64,000 bases of DNA from Flavobacteriaceae bacterium (GTDB lineage Bacteria > Bacteroidota > Bacteroidia > Flavobacteriales > Flavobacteriaceae): assembly GCA_028280265.1 (NCBI GenBank), contig JANQMD010000039.1, positions 1 to 64,000 on the forward strand. The letters run 5' to 3'. Below the pieces are notes generated by a model. The model did not search any database, was not told the DNA's origin, and saw only the letters and a program-made list of their open reading frames with translations. The position numbers and the translations under genes are program-made. This document shows, piece by piece, positions 24,996-34,929 of the stretch (position 1 is the first letter of the stretch; the number at the start of each line of letters is the position of its first letter).

Positions 24996-26243
24996 CTAGC
25001 TCTTTTTGTTCTTTTCTTCGATCCACTTGCTCATATATTTTGTACTCTTGAGTGTATGGTGAAGTAGCATCGCTCCATGAAAGTTTTGAATTCGGTGCTG
25101 CTTTAATCGGGTAGACAATTCTTCTATTCTTCGTAAAAGTTTTGCTTCAAATGACGTCTTATCAAATCGATCTTTAATTATGGTTTCTCCTTTCAACTGA
25201 GCGTCTAACCAAACATCTTTATTGGAATACAAATCGATCGCTTTCTCTACAAACTCGTCAAAATCATCTGTTATAAATCCATTCCATGAATGTCCATCAG
25301 CAATTCCTTCAGCTCCAATGGCCGTTGTTACAGATGGTGTTCCATTTCTCATGGCTTCTACCAATTTCCCTTTAAGTCCAGCTCCAAAACGCAAAGGAGC
25401 AAGCATTACGCTTGCATCTCCAATTACTTTCTGTGCATCTTCAACATAACCATGCACAAAAAAGCCTTCTCGCTTATTCGTAAAGTTAAGTGCTTGCTGA
25501 TTTGGATAGGCTCCATAAATATGAAGTTCCGCCTGAGGGAGTCTCTCACGAATACGTTTCCATATATTTTTTTTTAACTGAACAGTGGCATCCATATTCG
25601 GAGGATGCAAAAAGTTCCCGATAGAAACAAAGTGATTTCGTTCTTCAAAAGCTTTCCATTGATTTTGTTCTTCTTGGGTAATTTGGTCTAAAAGAAAAGG
25701 CAAATAGAAAAGAATACTAGTATCTACTTGAAAAGTATTCGTTAACAGTTCCATCTCAAAATCGGAAATCATCAAACTCATATCTGAGCGATAAATAGCT
25801 GCTATTTCTCTTTTCGCTACTTCTGAATCCAATACTTGTTCATGGGTAAAAGAAATCCCCTTTTTAACAGCTTCTTGTCTTGCTTTTCGCAAACAGTGTA
25901 GGTCTTCAGTGTCTAAAATTCTTATGGCATCTGGACAAGCTTCGGCTACTCTCCAGCCAAATTGCTCTTCAGTAGTATACCGATCGAAAAGAACTACAGT
26001 TGGATCAATCTCTTTCAGTAGTTCATCAAAACTCGTATCGTTGAGTTGTAAGAGATACTCATCGATCTGTAAATTCGTTAAATCAATCGAATTCTCCGTC
26101 TTAGATGCTGTAGTCCCAAAGTTTACCTTCCATTTTTGTGATTGGAAAAACTCAACTAGCTGTAACATTCGAGTTCCAGCTGCAGAAGAATTGGGCTCTA
26201 TCCATACAGAGCCTATGATAAAAACATGATGTTTCTGACTCAA
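24996..26243 (-). CDS. Glycosyltransferase (GT4-like)
   Basis: The 415-residue GT-B glycosyltransferase has an N-terminal domain with VFIIGSVWIEPNSSAAGTRML (a nucleotide-fold start with donor-side Ser/Ala residues). Its C-terminal donor domain has HFVSIGNFLHPPNMDAT, LHIYGAYPNQQA, FFVHGYVEDAQKVIGDASVMLAPLRFGAGLKGKLVEAM and TPSVTTAIGAEGI, matching Glyco_trans_1_4. The acceptor is unknown and no capsule or LPS cluster surrounds it. It starts 3 bases after the haem-binding protein gene and is probably co-transcribed with it. Confidence 0.88.
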   Translation of the reverse strand: MSQKHHVFIIGSVWIEPNSSAAGTRMLQLVEFFQSQKWKVNFGTTASKTENSIDLTNLQIDEYLLQLNDTSFDELLKEIDPTVVLFDRYTTEEQFGWRVAEACPDAIRILDTEDLHCLRKARQEAVKKGISFTHEQVLDSEVAKREIAAIYRSDMSLMISDFEMELLTNTFQVDTSILFYLPFLLDQITQEEQNQWKAFEERNHFVSIGNFLHPPNMDATVQLKKNIWKRIRERLPQAELHIYGAYPNQQALNFTNKREGFFVHGYVEDAQKVIGDASVMLAPLRFGAGLKGKLVEAMRNGTPSVTTAIGAEGIADGHSWNGFITDDFDEFVEKAIDLYSNKDVWLDAQLKGETIIKDRFDKTSFEAKLLRRIEELSTRLKQHRIQNFHGAMLLHHTLKSTKYMSKWIEEKNKKS

Positions 26244-26246
26244 AAA

Positions 26247-26717
26247 CTATTTGTTGAGTTGTGTCTTGTAGTTAGACTGTACTTGCTTTGCCCAATTTAC
26301 CAGAGCGGTAATTTGTTCGTCACTTAACTTCGCATCTCCATGAGTCCAGGTGTATGATTCTACAGGCATCTCTTTTTTCTTTACCTCTTCCCATACTTCT
26401 TCCATTTTATGCTCTTTTCTTTTCAGAGAGTAATCTGTCCATTTCGAAAAATTCAACTCGCCTTTCCCATGTTCAATATGGTCTGCAATCCAATAATTCA
26501 CAGGTGTGATATTAAAATACCAAGGATATCTCGTAGAGTTTGTATGACAATCGTAACAGCTCTCTTTTAAAATCTTTTGTACATTTTCAGGCGGATTGGT
26601 TTCAGCTACAAATGCCTCGATAGAAGTTAACGATCCTTCATTTTTTTCTGGTCCAAAAAACTGTGCAATCACAAATATGACCAATAAGAACAATACTATT
26701 TTTTTTACGATTTTCAT
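26247..26717 (-). CDS. Haem-binding domain protein (haem_bd)
   Basis: The 156-residue protein has an N-terminal membrane anchor (VKKIVLFLLVIFVIAQFFG) and a c-type haem attachment site CYDCHTNST at about residues 54-62. The haem_bd sequence RYPWYFNITPVNYWIADHIEHGKGELNFS follows, and the C-terminus LSDEQITALVNWAKQ is typical of small cytochromes. The family is common in Bacteroidota and is taken to be a periplasmic mono-haem protein of unknown electron partner. It precedes the glycosyltransferase gene on the same transcript and is divergent from lpdA. Confidence 0.9.
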   Translation of the reverse strand: MKIVKKIVLFLLVIFVIAQFFGPEKNEGSLTSIEAFVAETNPPENVQKILKESCYDCHTNSTRYPWYFNITPVNYWIADHIEHGKGELNFSKWTDYSLKRKEHKMEEVWEEVKKKEMPVESYTWTHGDAKLSDEQITALVNWAKQVQSNYKTQLNK

Positions 26718-26775
26718 GTGTACTTCAATTAGATTTTAAAGATAGTAAATATCATGACTTTTCCAGAATTATGAG

Positions 26776-26783
26776 TATTTTTG
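26776..26783 (+). promoter_or_regulatory. -7 element TATTTTTG upstream of lpdA
   Basis: TATTTTTG fits TAnnTTTG exactly and lies 67 bases before the lpdA ATG. No TTTG is found at the expected -33 distance. Confidence 0.42.
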
Positions 26784-26850
26784 TAACTCGTAATTTTAGT
26801 TCAAGGTGAAATCGAAAGGTTCCATCAAAAATTAGTAAATAAAACTACTT

Positions 26851-28251
26851 ATGAAATACGATATCATCGTTATTGGTTCTGGTCCTGGTGGCTATATTGC
26901 AGCAGTAAGAGCTTCTCAGTTAGGCAAAAAAGTTGCCATTGTAGAAAAATATGCAACTCTTGGCGGGACTTGTTTAAATGTTGGATGTATTCCTTCTAAA
27001 GCTTTGTTAGACTCTTCTCATCATTATTATGATGCTGTAAAGCATTTTGAAGAGCACGGCATTTTGGTGGACACGCCAAAAATTGATTTTACAAAAATGA
27101 TTGAGCGTAAATCAAAAGTTGTTGAGCAAACTACTGGAGGTATAAAGTTTTTGATGGATAAAAACAATATCGATGTCTATGAAGGTCTTGGATCTTTTGT
27201 AGATGCTACACATGTGAAAATAGCAAAGAATGATGGAACTGAAGAAGTGATCGAAGGAGCAAATACGATTATTGCTACAGGCTCTAAGCCTTCTACATTA
27301 CCTTTCATCACGCTAGATAAAGAACGAATTATTACATCTACTGAAGCATTGAAACTTCCGGAAATTCCTAAGCATTTATTAGTCATTGGTGGCGGTGTGA
27401 TTGGATTGGAATTAGGATCTGTCTACAAACGTTTGGGAGCAGATGTAAGTGTTATTGAATACATGGACAAAATTGTTCCTGGGATGGATGCTGATGTTTC
27501 TAAAGAGCTTCAAAAAGTACTGAAAAAACAAGGCGTGAAGTTCTTCACCAGTCATGGAGTAAGTTCTGTAGAAAGAAAAGGAGATGAAATTACTGTAACA
27601 GCAACCAATAAAAAGGGACAAGAAGTCACTTTTAATGGAGATTATTGTTTGGTTTCTGTTGGAAGAAAAGCTTACACAGAAGGTCTTGGTCTAGAGAATG
27701 TTGGTATCAAAGTAAGTGAAAGAGGTCAGGTAGAGATCAATGACCATTTACAAACCAATGTACCTAACATTTATGCGATTGGTGATGTTGTAAAAGGAGC
27801 CATGTTAGCTCATAAAGCAGAAGAAGAAGGAGTTGTTGCAGCTGAAATTATTGCGGGACAAAAACCGCATATCGATTACAACTTAATTCCTGGAATTGTG
27901 TACACATGGCCAGAAGTTGCCGCTGTGGGAAAAACAGAACAAGAATTAAAAGATGCTGGAGTTGATTACAAATCGGGAAAATTTTCAATGAGAGCACTAG
28001 GGAGATCTAGGGCTAGTGGCGATATTGATGGATTTGTAAAAGTTTTGGCAGATAAAAATACAGACGAAGTTTTAGGCGTACACATTGTAGGTGCAAGAGC
28101 TGCAGATTTAATTATGGAAGCAGCAGTTGCCATGGAGTACAGAGCATCAGCAGAAGACATGGCCAGAATTTGTCATGGACACCCAACCTATTCTGAGGCA
28201 GTCAAAGAGGCTGCAAAAGCTGCTTGGGATGGTCAACCTCTGAATGCTTAA
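26851..28251 (+). CDS. lpdA: Dihydrolipoyl dehydrogenase
   Basis: The 466-residue flavoprotein is the E3 component of pyruvate and 2-oxoglutarate dehydrogenase complexes. FAD binding is shown by DIIVIGSGPGGYIAAVRA, the redox disulfide by GGTCLNVGCIPSKALL (about residues 38-53), NAD binding by LLVIGGGVIGLELGSVYKRLGA (about 176-197), and the C-terminal active-site base by CHGHPTYSEAVKEAA. All features are complete. No E1 or E2 gene is adjacent; instead a PagL-like gene follows 15 bases later. Confidence 0.97.
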   Translation: MKYDIIVIGSGPGGYIAAVRASQLGKKVAIVEKYATLGGTCLNVGCIPSKALLDSSHHYYDAVKHFEEHGILVDTPKIDFTKMIERKSKVVEQTTGGIKFLMDKNNIDVYEGLGSFVDATHVKIAKNDGTEEVIEGANTIIATGSKPSTLPFITLDKERIITSTEALKLPEIPKHLLVIGGGVIGLELGSVYKRLGADVSVIEYMDKIVPGMDADVSKELQKVLKKQGVKFFTSHGVSSVERKGDEITVTATNKKGQEVTFNGDYCLVSVGRKAYTEGLGLENVGIKVSERGQVEINDHLQTNVPNIYAIGDVVKGAMLAHKAEEEGVVAAEIIAGQKPHIDYNLIPGIVYTWPEVAAVGKTEQELKDAGVDYKSGKFSMRALGRSRASGDIDGFVKVLADKNTDEVLGVHIVGARAADLIMEAAVAMEYRASAEDMARICHGHPTYSEAVKEAAKAAWDGQPLNA

Positions 28252-28266
28252 TTTATCTTTCTGAGT

Positions 28267-29514
28267 TTGGAGTTGTTCAACAGTACGAAAATAGGTAAGA
28301 GATATTGTATTCTATTATTCCTCTTACTTTTCTCTGTTCATGCTTTCTGTCAAAGTAATGAAGATTTAAAAACTCAGCCATCGCCTTTTTTATCCAAATC
28401 CTATTTTGGTGTTAACTTTGGTGCTATCTTCTACCCTTTTTCCAATAGCAATCTAATTGATGGATATAGCTCCGATACTTTCAGTAATAATCGGTTCTCT
28501 GGAAGATTTCTTTTGGGATATAAATTAGCTCGAGACTTTGCTATTCAATTTGGAGTATTAAGACCTGCTTCTTGGTTTAAATACGACAATGTCAATAATA
28601 TTGGTTACAAGAAAAGTGTTTGGATTACTGCATGGTCTTTATCGCTAAAAAGAAGCTTTCAACTAAACAAACGATTTTCTTTATATGCCGAAGCAGGGGT
28701 TGCAAATCTAACCAGAGTTGGATTTGATATTAACGACAAAATCATTTATCCAAGTGCTCATTTTGCCAATTTAATTTATGGAGTTGGAGCAAATTATCAT
28801 ATCAGCAAAAAGTGGAAACTGAGTTTTAATGGTACTTTTTTACCAAAATCTCAGAAATACAATCAACCTTCAATTTCTCAGGCATCTATAGGATTCGAAT
28901 ACCACTTGCAAAAGAAACCTGAGGAGTTGGCAAAAGAATATTCGGAGAACTCATACTTCTTCCCAGAAAATATAATACAAGTGAGTTATGGAACTCATGA
29001 AACAGGTTTTGGGGTTAATCGCTTTTTTGGAATGAGCATGAAAGTTGGAAACTTTGAAAGTTTCGGGATTCCTGTTTTTTGGGTGGGAGATGTAAAAGCT
29101 AGAAATGCTTTTTCAATTACCTATCAACGTTTGGCTTATCGCTCTAGAAAAGATTTTTCATTAGAATGGGGAGTGAGTATCACTTCTTTTAATACGATTT
29201 CCAGCAGAGAACCTATTTTTGCATTCTCTATTTTTCCTGTTATACGTTTTTATCTTTTACGAAGACCCGAATTTGACTTTTACACAAATTATTCAATCGT
29301 TGGGCCTACTTTTTTAACAAAAAAGAATATTGATAATTTGGATTCTGGTCCCAAAGCAACATTTCAAGACACCTTAGGTTTTGGTGTGTTTTTGGGTAAA
29401 GAAAGAAAGTATAATCTTGAGTTAAGAATCATGCATTATTCCAACGGAAATATTTTTCCGCAAAATTCTGGAGTTGCCATACCTCTGCAACTTACAATTG
29501 GAAAAACTTTCTAA
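28267..29514 (+). CDS. PagL-like lipid A deacylase (acyloxyacyl hydrolase family)
   Basis: The product of about 415 residues has a signal peptide (YCILLFLLLFSVHAFCQS) and two beta-barrel-like halves. The first (about 45-210) resembles an outer-membrane OmpA-type barrel. The second ends with a PagL-type catalytic segment LRIMHYSNGNIFPQNSG, in which His and Ser match the catalytic dyad of lipid A 3-O-deacylase. This family removes an ester-linked acyl chain from lipid A in the outer membrane. The start is TTG at 28267 or 28273, since no ATG precedes the signal peptide. It lies in a run of closely spaced genes from lpdA to the pabB-like gene, probably without functional unity. Confidence 0.78.
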   Translation: MELFNSTKIGKRYCILLFLLLFSVHAFCQSNEDLKTQPSPFLSKSYFGVNFGAIFYPFSNSNLIDGYSSDTFSNNRFSGRFLLGYKLARDFAIQFGVLRPASWFKYDNVNNIGYKKSVWITAWSLSLKRSFQLNKRFSLYAEAGVANLTRVGFDINDKIIYPSAHFANLIYGVGANYHISKKWKLSFNGTFLPKSQKYNQPSISQASIGFEYHLQKKPEELAKEYSENSYFFPENIIQVSYGTHETGFGVNRFFGMSMKVGNFESFGIPVFWVGDVKARNAFSITYQRLAYRSRKDFSLEWGVSITSFNTISSREPIFAFSIFPVIRFYLLRRPEFDFYTNYSIVGPTFLTKKNIDNLDSGPKATFQDTLGFGVFLGKERKYNLELRIMHYSNGNIFPQNSGVAIPLQLTIGKTF

Positions 29515-29526
29515 CTAAAGTAGATT

Positions 29527-30822
29527 ATGCAAAGAGTTAATCGTACATTTTCTATTGCTTCCCATCCAGAAATTAAAGACCAATTGTTTTTATGGAGTCA
29601 AAAATATGATACCATTGCTTGGTTAGATTCTAATTCCTACGAACAGAATTATTCTTCTTATGAAAGCATTCTTGCTATTGATGAGTTTACAGCAATTAAA
29701 ACAGATTATTTTAATGCTTTTGATAAGTTAAAAGAATATCAATCTTCTGTTCAAGATTACATTTTTGGTTATTTGAGTTACGATTTAAAAAACGATACAG
29801 AAGACTTAAGTTCCACAAATTATGATGGTTTAGACTTTCCTGATTTGTATTTCTTTCAACCAAAAAAGGTCCTCTTTTTAAAAGAAAATGAAATTCATTT
29901 TCGATACTTATCTCTGGTAGAGGATGAAATTGAGAGCGATTTTCAAGAGATCATACATACCTCAACTCAAACTGCTGAGCAAAAACAAGACCTTAAAATT
30001 AAGCTTCGTATTCACAAAGACGAATATTATAAAAAAGTACATTCCGTTCTGGATCATATTCATAGAGGAGATATCTATGAAGCAAATTTTTGTCAGGAGT
30101 TTTATGCTGAAAATGCCCAAATAGATCCATTTAGAACGTACCAAGATTTAAATGCCATTTCCGAACCTCCTTTTGCTACCTTTTTAAAAATAGACGATCA
30201 GTTCTTACTGTCCGCTTCTCCAGAGCGTTACTTAAAAAAGAGTGGAACAAAAGTAATCTCTCAACCGATTAAGGGAACTGCAAAAAGACTCCTTAGTCCG
30301 ATTGATGACCAGAAGATTGCAAACGATTTATCCAGAAACCCAAAGGAACGATCTGAAAATATTATGATCGTAGATTTGGTAAGAAATGATCTTTCTAAAA
30401 CTGCTAAAAAAGGAACTGTTAAAGTAGAAGAGCTTTGCAAAGTATATACATTTAAACAAGTCCATCAATTAATCTCTACGGTTTCTTCCGAAGTTGAAAC
30501 TGGTGTACATCCTATAGACATTATCAAAGATACATTCCCCATGGGCAGTATGACGGGAGCTCCAAAAATTTCTGCCATGAATATTATTGAAGAGCTAGAA
30601 GAAACAAAAAGAGGATTGTACTCAGGTGCCGTGGGTTATTTTACACCAGAGAATGATTTTGATTTTAATGTGGTCATTCGGAGTATTTTATTCAATCAAG
30701 AGAAAAAATACCTTTCTTTTTCAGTGGGCAGTGCCATTACCGCTAAATCAACACCCGAGAATGAGTATGAAGAATGTCTACTAAAAGCCAAAGCCTTAAA
30801 ACAAGTTCTTCTTCATCCCTAA
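29527..30822 (+). CDS. pabB: Chorismate-binding protein (aminodeoxychorismate synthase component I-like)
   Basis: The 431-residue protein belongs to the anthranilate synthase I / PabB family. Its chorismate-binding domain shows IHRGDIYEANFCQEF, FLLSASPERYLKK, SQPIKGTAKRL, NIMIVDLVRNDLSK, FPMGSMTGAPKISAMNIIEELE and GLYSGAVGYFTPENDFDFNVVIRS. The wording of these boxes favours PabB, which with a PabA glutaminase makes 4-amino-4-deoxychorismate for folate. No trp genes or pabA lie nearby. It begins 12 bases after the PagL-like gene and 54 bases before tilS. Confidence 0.85.
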   Translation: MQRVNRTFSIASHPEIKDQLFLWSQKYDTIAWLDSNSYEQNYSSYESILAIDEFTAIKTDYFNAFDKLKEYQSSVQDYIFGYLSYDLKNDTEDLSSTNYDGLDFPDLYFFQPKKVLFLKENEIHFRYLSLVEDEIESDFQEIIHTSTQTAEQKQDLKIKLRIHKDEYYKKVHSVLDHIHRGDIYEANFCQEFYAENAQIDPFRTYQDLNAISEPPFATFLKIDDQFLLSASPERYLKKSGTKVISQPIKGTAKRLLSPIDDQKIANDLSRNPKERSENIMIVDLVRNDLSKTAKKGTVKVEELCKVYTFKQVHQLISTVSSEVETGVHPIDIIKDTFPMGSMTGAPKISAMNIIEELEETKRGLYSGAVGYFTPENDFDFNVVIRSILFNQEKKYLSFSVGSAITAKSTPENEYEECLLKAKALKQVLLHP

Positions 30823-30876
30823 TTATTATACAACTCTACTGCCTTTCCTAAACGGAATTGGCTATTTTTGAATCCC

Positions 30877-32217
30877 ATGTTGAGTTTATTTCAAAAACAT
30901 TTAGATTTTAATTTTCCTTTCTTAAAGGATAAAAAGCTACTGATTGCTATTTCAGGAGGAATTGATAGTGTTGTGCTTACCCATTTAATGCACCAACTCA
31001 ATCTGAATTTTTCTTTGTGTCATTGTAATTTTCAGTTAAGAGGAGAAGAAAGTGATGGAGACGAAAACTTTGTAAAACAACTTGGGAAAGAGATGGGCAG
31101 AACGTTTCATTCAACAAAATTTGATACAGAGAGTTACGCCAATGAAAACAAACTCTCTACTCAAGTTGCAGCCAGAGAATTGCGTTATCAATGGTTTCAT
31201 GAATTATTAGACACATACCAATATGATTATGTACTAACAGCTCATAACACCAATGACAACCTAGAAACTTTCTTAATCAACCTTACTCGTGGCTCTGGCC
31301 TAGACGGTTTTACAGGTATTCCTACTGTGAATCAGAAAATTGTACGTCCCTTACTCGAATTTTCTCGTAATGATATTATGATGTTTGCTATTAAAAATGG
31401 GATTACTTGGAGAGAAGATCATTCCAATGCAACCGTTAAATATGTGCGAAATAAAATTCGTCACAAAATAGTTCCTACGCTAGAGGAAATTAATCCGCAT
31501 ATTTTGGATACTTTTCGAAAAACTCTTGAACACTTAAACCAAAGTCAAGAAATTATCCGCGACAGAATTGAGGAAGTATCTAAGGAGACACTAACAACTG
31601 AAGAGAATCGAATTCTAATTGACATTCGTAAAATAGATACTTTACAAAATAAGAAAGCGTACTTATATCAAATGCTACATCCTTATGGGTTTACTGAATG
31701 GGATGATGTTTTTCACCTTCTTTCTGCTCAATCTGGAAAACAAGTATTTTCAAAGACGCATCGATTGCTAAAAGATCGCAGTTCTTTGGTCTTAATACCC
31801 ATACAAGATTCATCTTCTAGTGAATCATCATTTTCTATTCATGAGGAAGTATCTAAAATTTCAACTCCAATTGCATTGGAGTTTCAAGAATATCAACCAA
31901 AGAATGTTCATGATAAAAATACAATCCTTGTGGACAAAGGCTTACTTCATTATCCACTTTCATTAAGAAAATGGAAACATGGAGATGTTTTCTCTCCTAC
32001 AGGGATGAAAGGGGTAAAAAAAGTAGCTAAGCTATTCAAAGACAAAAAATTATCTTTAATTGAAAAAGAGCAAATTTGGTTATTGACAGACGCTAGAGAT
32101 CAAATTGTTTGGATAGTAGGTATTCGACAGGATCGACGTTTTTTAGTCAGCGATACTACTACAGAAAAAATTCAAATTTCATTGAAAACTAAATATGTAG
32201 CTCCATCTGTAAAGTGA
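30877..32217 (+). CDS. tilS: tRNA(Ile)-lysidine synthase
   Basis: The product of about 446 residues modifies C34 of the tRNA-Ile CAU anticodon to lysidine so that it reads AUA. The PP-loop SGGIDSVVLTHL is at about residues 28-39, followed by LCHCNFQLRGEESDGDE, TAHNTNDNLETFLINLTRGSGLDG, RPLLEFSRNDI and VRNKIRHKIVPTL, and a TilS C-terminal domain with LSLRKWKHGDVFSPTGMKG. The ATG at 30877 is preferred to a TTG three codons upstream. The gene is essential in most bacteria. Confidence 0.95.
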   Translation: MLSLFQKHLDFNFPFLKDKKLLIAISGGIDSVVLTHLMHQLNLNFSLCHCNFQLRGEESDGDENFVKQLGKEMGRTFHSTKFDTESYANENKLSTQVAARELRYQWFHELLDTYQYDYVLTAHNTNDNLETFLINLTRGSGLDGFTGIPTVNQKIVRPLLEFSRNDIMMFAIKNGITWREDHSNATVKYVRNKIRHKIVPTLEEINPHILDTFRKTLEHLNQSQEIIRDRIEEVSKETLTTEENRILIDIRKIDTLQNKKAYLYQMLHPYGFTEWDDVFHLLSAQSGKQVFSKTHRLLKDRSSLVLIPIQDSSSSESSFSIHEEVSKISTPIALEFQEYQPKNVHDKNTILVDKGLLHYPLSLRKWKHGDVFSPTGMKGVKKVAKLFKDKKLSLIEKEQIWLLTDARDQIVWIVGIRQDRRFLVSDTTTEKIQISLKTKYVAPSVK

Positions 32218-32349
32218 TAATGTGATTTCTAGAGGGCTTTTTTTTGAAAGTTTACTAAATCGTTTTCTTAAATAATTCGCTGAAAATGAGGTTAAGTAAC
32301 CTATAAATAATTGCTTTTTTAGTAATTTCATCTCTCAAAATTGTGACGC

Positions 32350-34929
32350 ATGACTGTAGTTTCTAAACTCGAGAGATTTAATGAAAATGTATTGTCTAAA
32401 TATCAAATATACAATAGCATATTTATGACATTGCCTTTTGACACTATAAGTAATACAGGGGTATTACTCCCTCTGTTTCACGAAGTTTGTCAAAAAGGTT
32501 TTCAAGAGGGGAAAAACCCTTCCGAAATTGTAGATTCCTTTTTTAAGAAATATCAAGATAATCCTTCAGAAAAAGAAAAGGTTAACCTTCTTTTCCGATT
32601 TATTCAATATATAGAAAGACTTGTGGTCTTATTTGATGCTATTGAAGACGCTGCATTTCCTATTGTAAATAACATGGATGGAATTGGAACATTGCGTAAC
32701 TCAAAAGAGAATGCTTTTTCTAATGGTAAAAAAGAAGAGTTAATAAAATATTTAGAAGATTTCAAAGTCCGTATAGTACTAACAGCTCATCCTACTCAAT
32801 TCTATCCTGGGAGTGTCCTAGGAATTATTACAGATTTGAGTAAAGCGATACAAAATGACGATCTATTATTAATTAAAAGTTTATTAGCTCAATTAGGAAA
32901 AACACCATTTTTTAAAAAGCAGAAGCCTAGTCCTTATGATGAAGCCATAAGCTTAATTTGGTACTTAGAAAATGTTTTTTACCATTCTGTAAGCAAAATA
33001 TACAATTACGTACAGCAAAATATTTTTGATGGTGAGTTTTTAGAGAATGAGATTATTGATCTAGGATTTTGGCCTGGAGGTGATAGAGATGGAAATCCAT
33101 TTGTAACGACAGAAATTACACTTCAAGTAGCTGAAAAATTACGTCAGACAATTCTAAAAAATTATTACAGGGATGTTAGACAGTTAAAGAGAAGACTTAC
33201 ATTTTCTGGGGTAGAAGAAATTTTGGCACGTGTAGAGAAGAGATTGTACAAACACGTAACAAAAAGTTACAAAGTTGTAAACTTCTGTAAAGAGATTCTA
33301 TTAGAAGAGTTGTATGCCATTCGTGAAATTTTAGTCAATGAACATGAGTCTCTTTTTCTGCGAGAATTAGATGATTTAATTCATAAGGTTACCATTTTCG
33401 GATTCCACTTTGCAACCTTAGACATTAGACAAGACAGCCGAGTGCATCACAATGTATTTACAAATCTTGTTAAAGAATTACAAGAATCTGGAGATTCTAC
33501 TTTTTCAGAGAACTACCTTACATTACCCAAAAAAGAGCAAATAGCAATTCTTTCTAAAGTGAAGGGAGATATTGATCTCTCCGTTTTTTCTGATGAAATG
33601 GTCGTAAAAACTTTAGGGTCAATTCAAGCGATTAAGGAAATTCAGTACAGAAACGGCGAACGTGGTGCCAATCGATATATCATAAGTAACAATCAGACTG
33701 CTCTGAATGTTATGGAAACATTTGCCATGTTAAATCTATCAGGTTTTGGTGATACCCTTCCTGTAGATGTAGTACCTCTTTTCGAAACGGTAGATGATTT
33801 ACAGAATGCTTCTGATGTCATGAGAACCTTATATTCTAATCATGAATACAGAAATCATGTCGAACAAAGAGGTAACAAACAAACCATCATGTTAGGTTTC
33901 TCTGATGGGACTAAAGACGGTGGGTATTTAATGGCTAACTGGTCTATCTTTAAAGCAAAAGAAGAACTAACAGAGGTTTCTCGCGAATTTGGCATTGATG
34001 TTATCTTTTTCGATGGTCGTGGTGGACCACCAGCAAGAGGAGGTGGGAAAACAAATCAATTTTATGCTTCGTTAGGTCCTACTATAGAGGACAAAGAAAT
34101 TCAGCTTACGATTCAGGGACAGACCATCAGTTCTAATTTTGGAACACAAAACTCATCTCAATACAATCTGGAGCAACTGTTAAGCTCTGGAATTAAAAAT
34201 GAGGTTTTTCAAAAAGATGTGATGACCGACGATCACAGAACCATTATGAATGACTTAGCTGAAACAAGTTATCAAACCTATGTAGCTTTTAAACAGCATC
34301 CTAAGTTTTTATCATACCTCGAAAAGATGAGTACACTACAATATTATGCCAAGACAAATATTGGAAGTAGACCTAGCAAACGTTCTCAATCAGACACCTT
34401 GAACTTTTCAGACTTACGAGCCATTCCTTTTGTGGGAAGCTGGAGTCAGTTAAAGCAGAACGTTCCAGGCTTCTTTGGAGTAGGAACCGCTTTGAAAAAA
34501 TATGAAGAGAGCAATCAGTTTGAAAAGATTGTTGATTTTTACAATCATTCTGACTTCTTTAAAACTTTACTTGAAAATAGTGTGATGAGTTTGGCAAAAT
34601 CTTTCTTTGCACTTACCTCTTATATGGCAGATGATGAGGAGTTTGGCGATTTTTGGAAATTAATTTACGAGGAATATTTGACGACCAAAAGACTGCTTTT
34701 AAAACTCGCTGGTCATACGGAATTGATGGAAAATTATCCTGATGGAAAAGCATCTATTGAGATTCGAGAAAATATCGTTCTTCCTTTATTAACCATTCAG
34801 CAATATGCGCTTAGAGAGATTCAGAAACTACAGAAAGAAGGGAAATCTGGTAAGAAGTTAGAGACCTATCAAAAAATAGTTACTCGTTCTTTATTTGGAA
34901 ATATCAATGCCAGTAGAAATTCTGCATAG
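32350..34929 (+). CDS. ppc: Phosphoenolpyruvate carboxylase
   Basis: The 859-residue enzyme adds bicarbonate to phosphoenolpyruvate to give oxaloacetate, an anaplerotic step. The catalytic histidine lies in VLTAHPTQFYPG (about residue 148). Other signatures are DLGFWPGGDRDGNPFVT, FGFHFATLDIRQDSRVH, MLGFSDGTKDGGYLMANW, FFDGRGGPPARGGG and RAIPFVGSWSQ. Two details differ from the textbook enzyme: TAHPTQ instead of TAHPTE, and a C-terminus ASRNSA instead of MRNTG. Both may be normal for the Bacteroidota clade. It is transcribed alone. Confidence 0.95.
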   Translation: MTVVSKLERFNENVLSKYQIYNSIFMTLPFDTISNTGVLLPLFHEVCQKGFQEGKNPSEIVDSFFKKYQDNPSEKEKVNLLFRFIQYIERLVVLFDAIEDAAFPIVNNMDGIGTLRNSKENAFSNGKKEELIKYLEDFKVRIVLTAHPTQFYPGSVLGIITDLSKAIQNDDLLLIKSLLAQLGKTPFFKKQKPSPYDEAISLIWYLENVFYHSVSKIYNYVQQNIFDGEFLENEIIDLGFWPGGDRDGNPFVTTEITLQVAEKLRQTILKNYYRDVRQLKRRLTFSGVEEILARVEKRLYKHVTKSYKVVNFCKEILLEELYAIREILVNEHESLFLRELDDLIHKVTIFGFHFATLDIRQDSRVHHNVFTNLVKELQESGDSTFSENYLTLPKKEQIAILSKVKGDIDLSVFSDEMVVKTLGSIQAIKEIQYRNGERGANRYIISNNQTALNVMETFAMLNLSGFGDTLPVDVVPLFETVDDLQNASDVMRTLYSNHEYRNHVEQRGNKQTIMLGFSDGTKDGGYLMANWSIFKAKEELTEVSREFGIDVIFFDGRGGPPARGGGKTNQFYASLGPTIEDKEIQLTIQGQTISSNFGTQNSSQYNLEQLLSSGIKNEVFQKDVMTDDHRTIMNDLAETSYQTYVAFKQHPKFLSYLEKMSTLQYYAKTNIGSRPSKRSQSDTLNFSDLRAIPFVGSWSQLKQNVPGFFGVGTALKKYEESNQFEKIVDFYNHSDFFKTLLENSVMSLAKSFFALTSYMADDEEFGDFWKLIYEEYLTTKRLLLKLAGHTELMENYPDGKASIEIRENIVLPLLTIQQYALREIQKLQKEGKSGKKLETYQKIVTRSLFGNINASRNSA

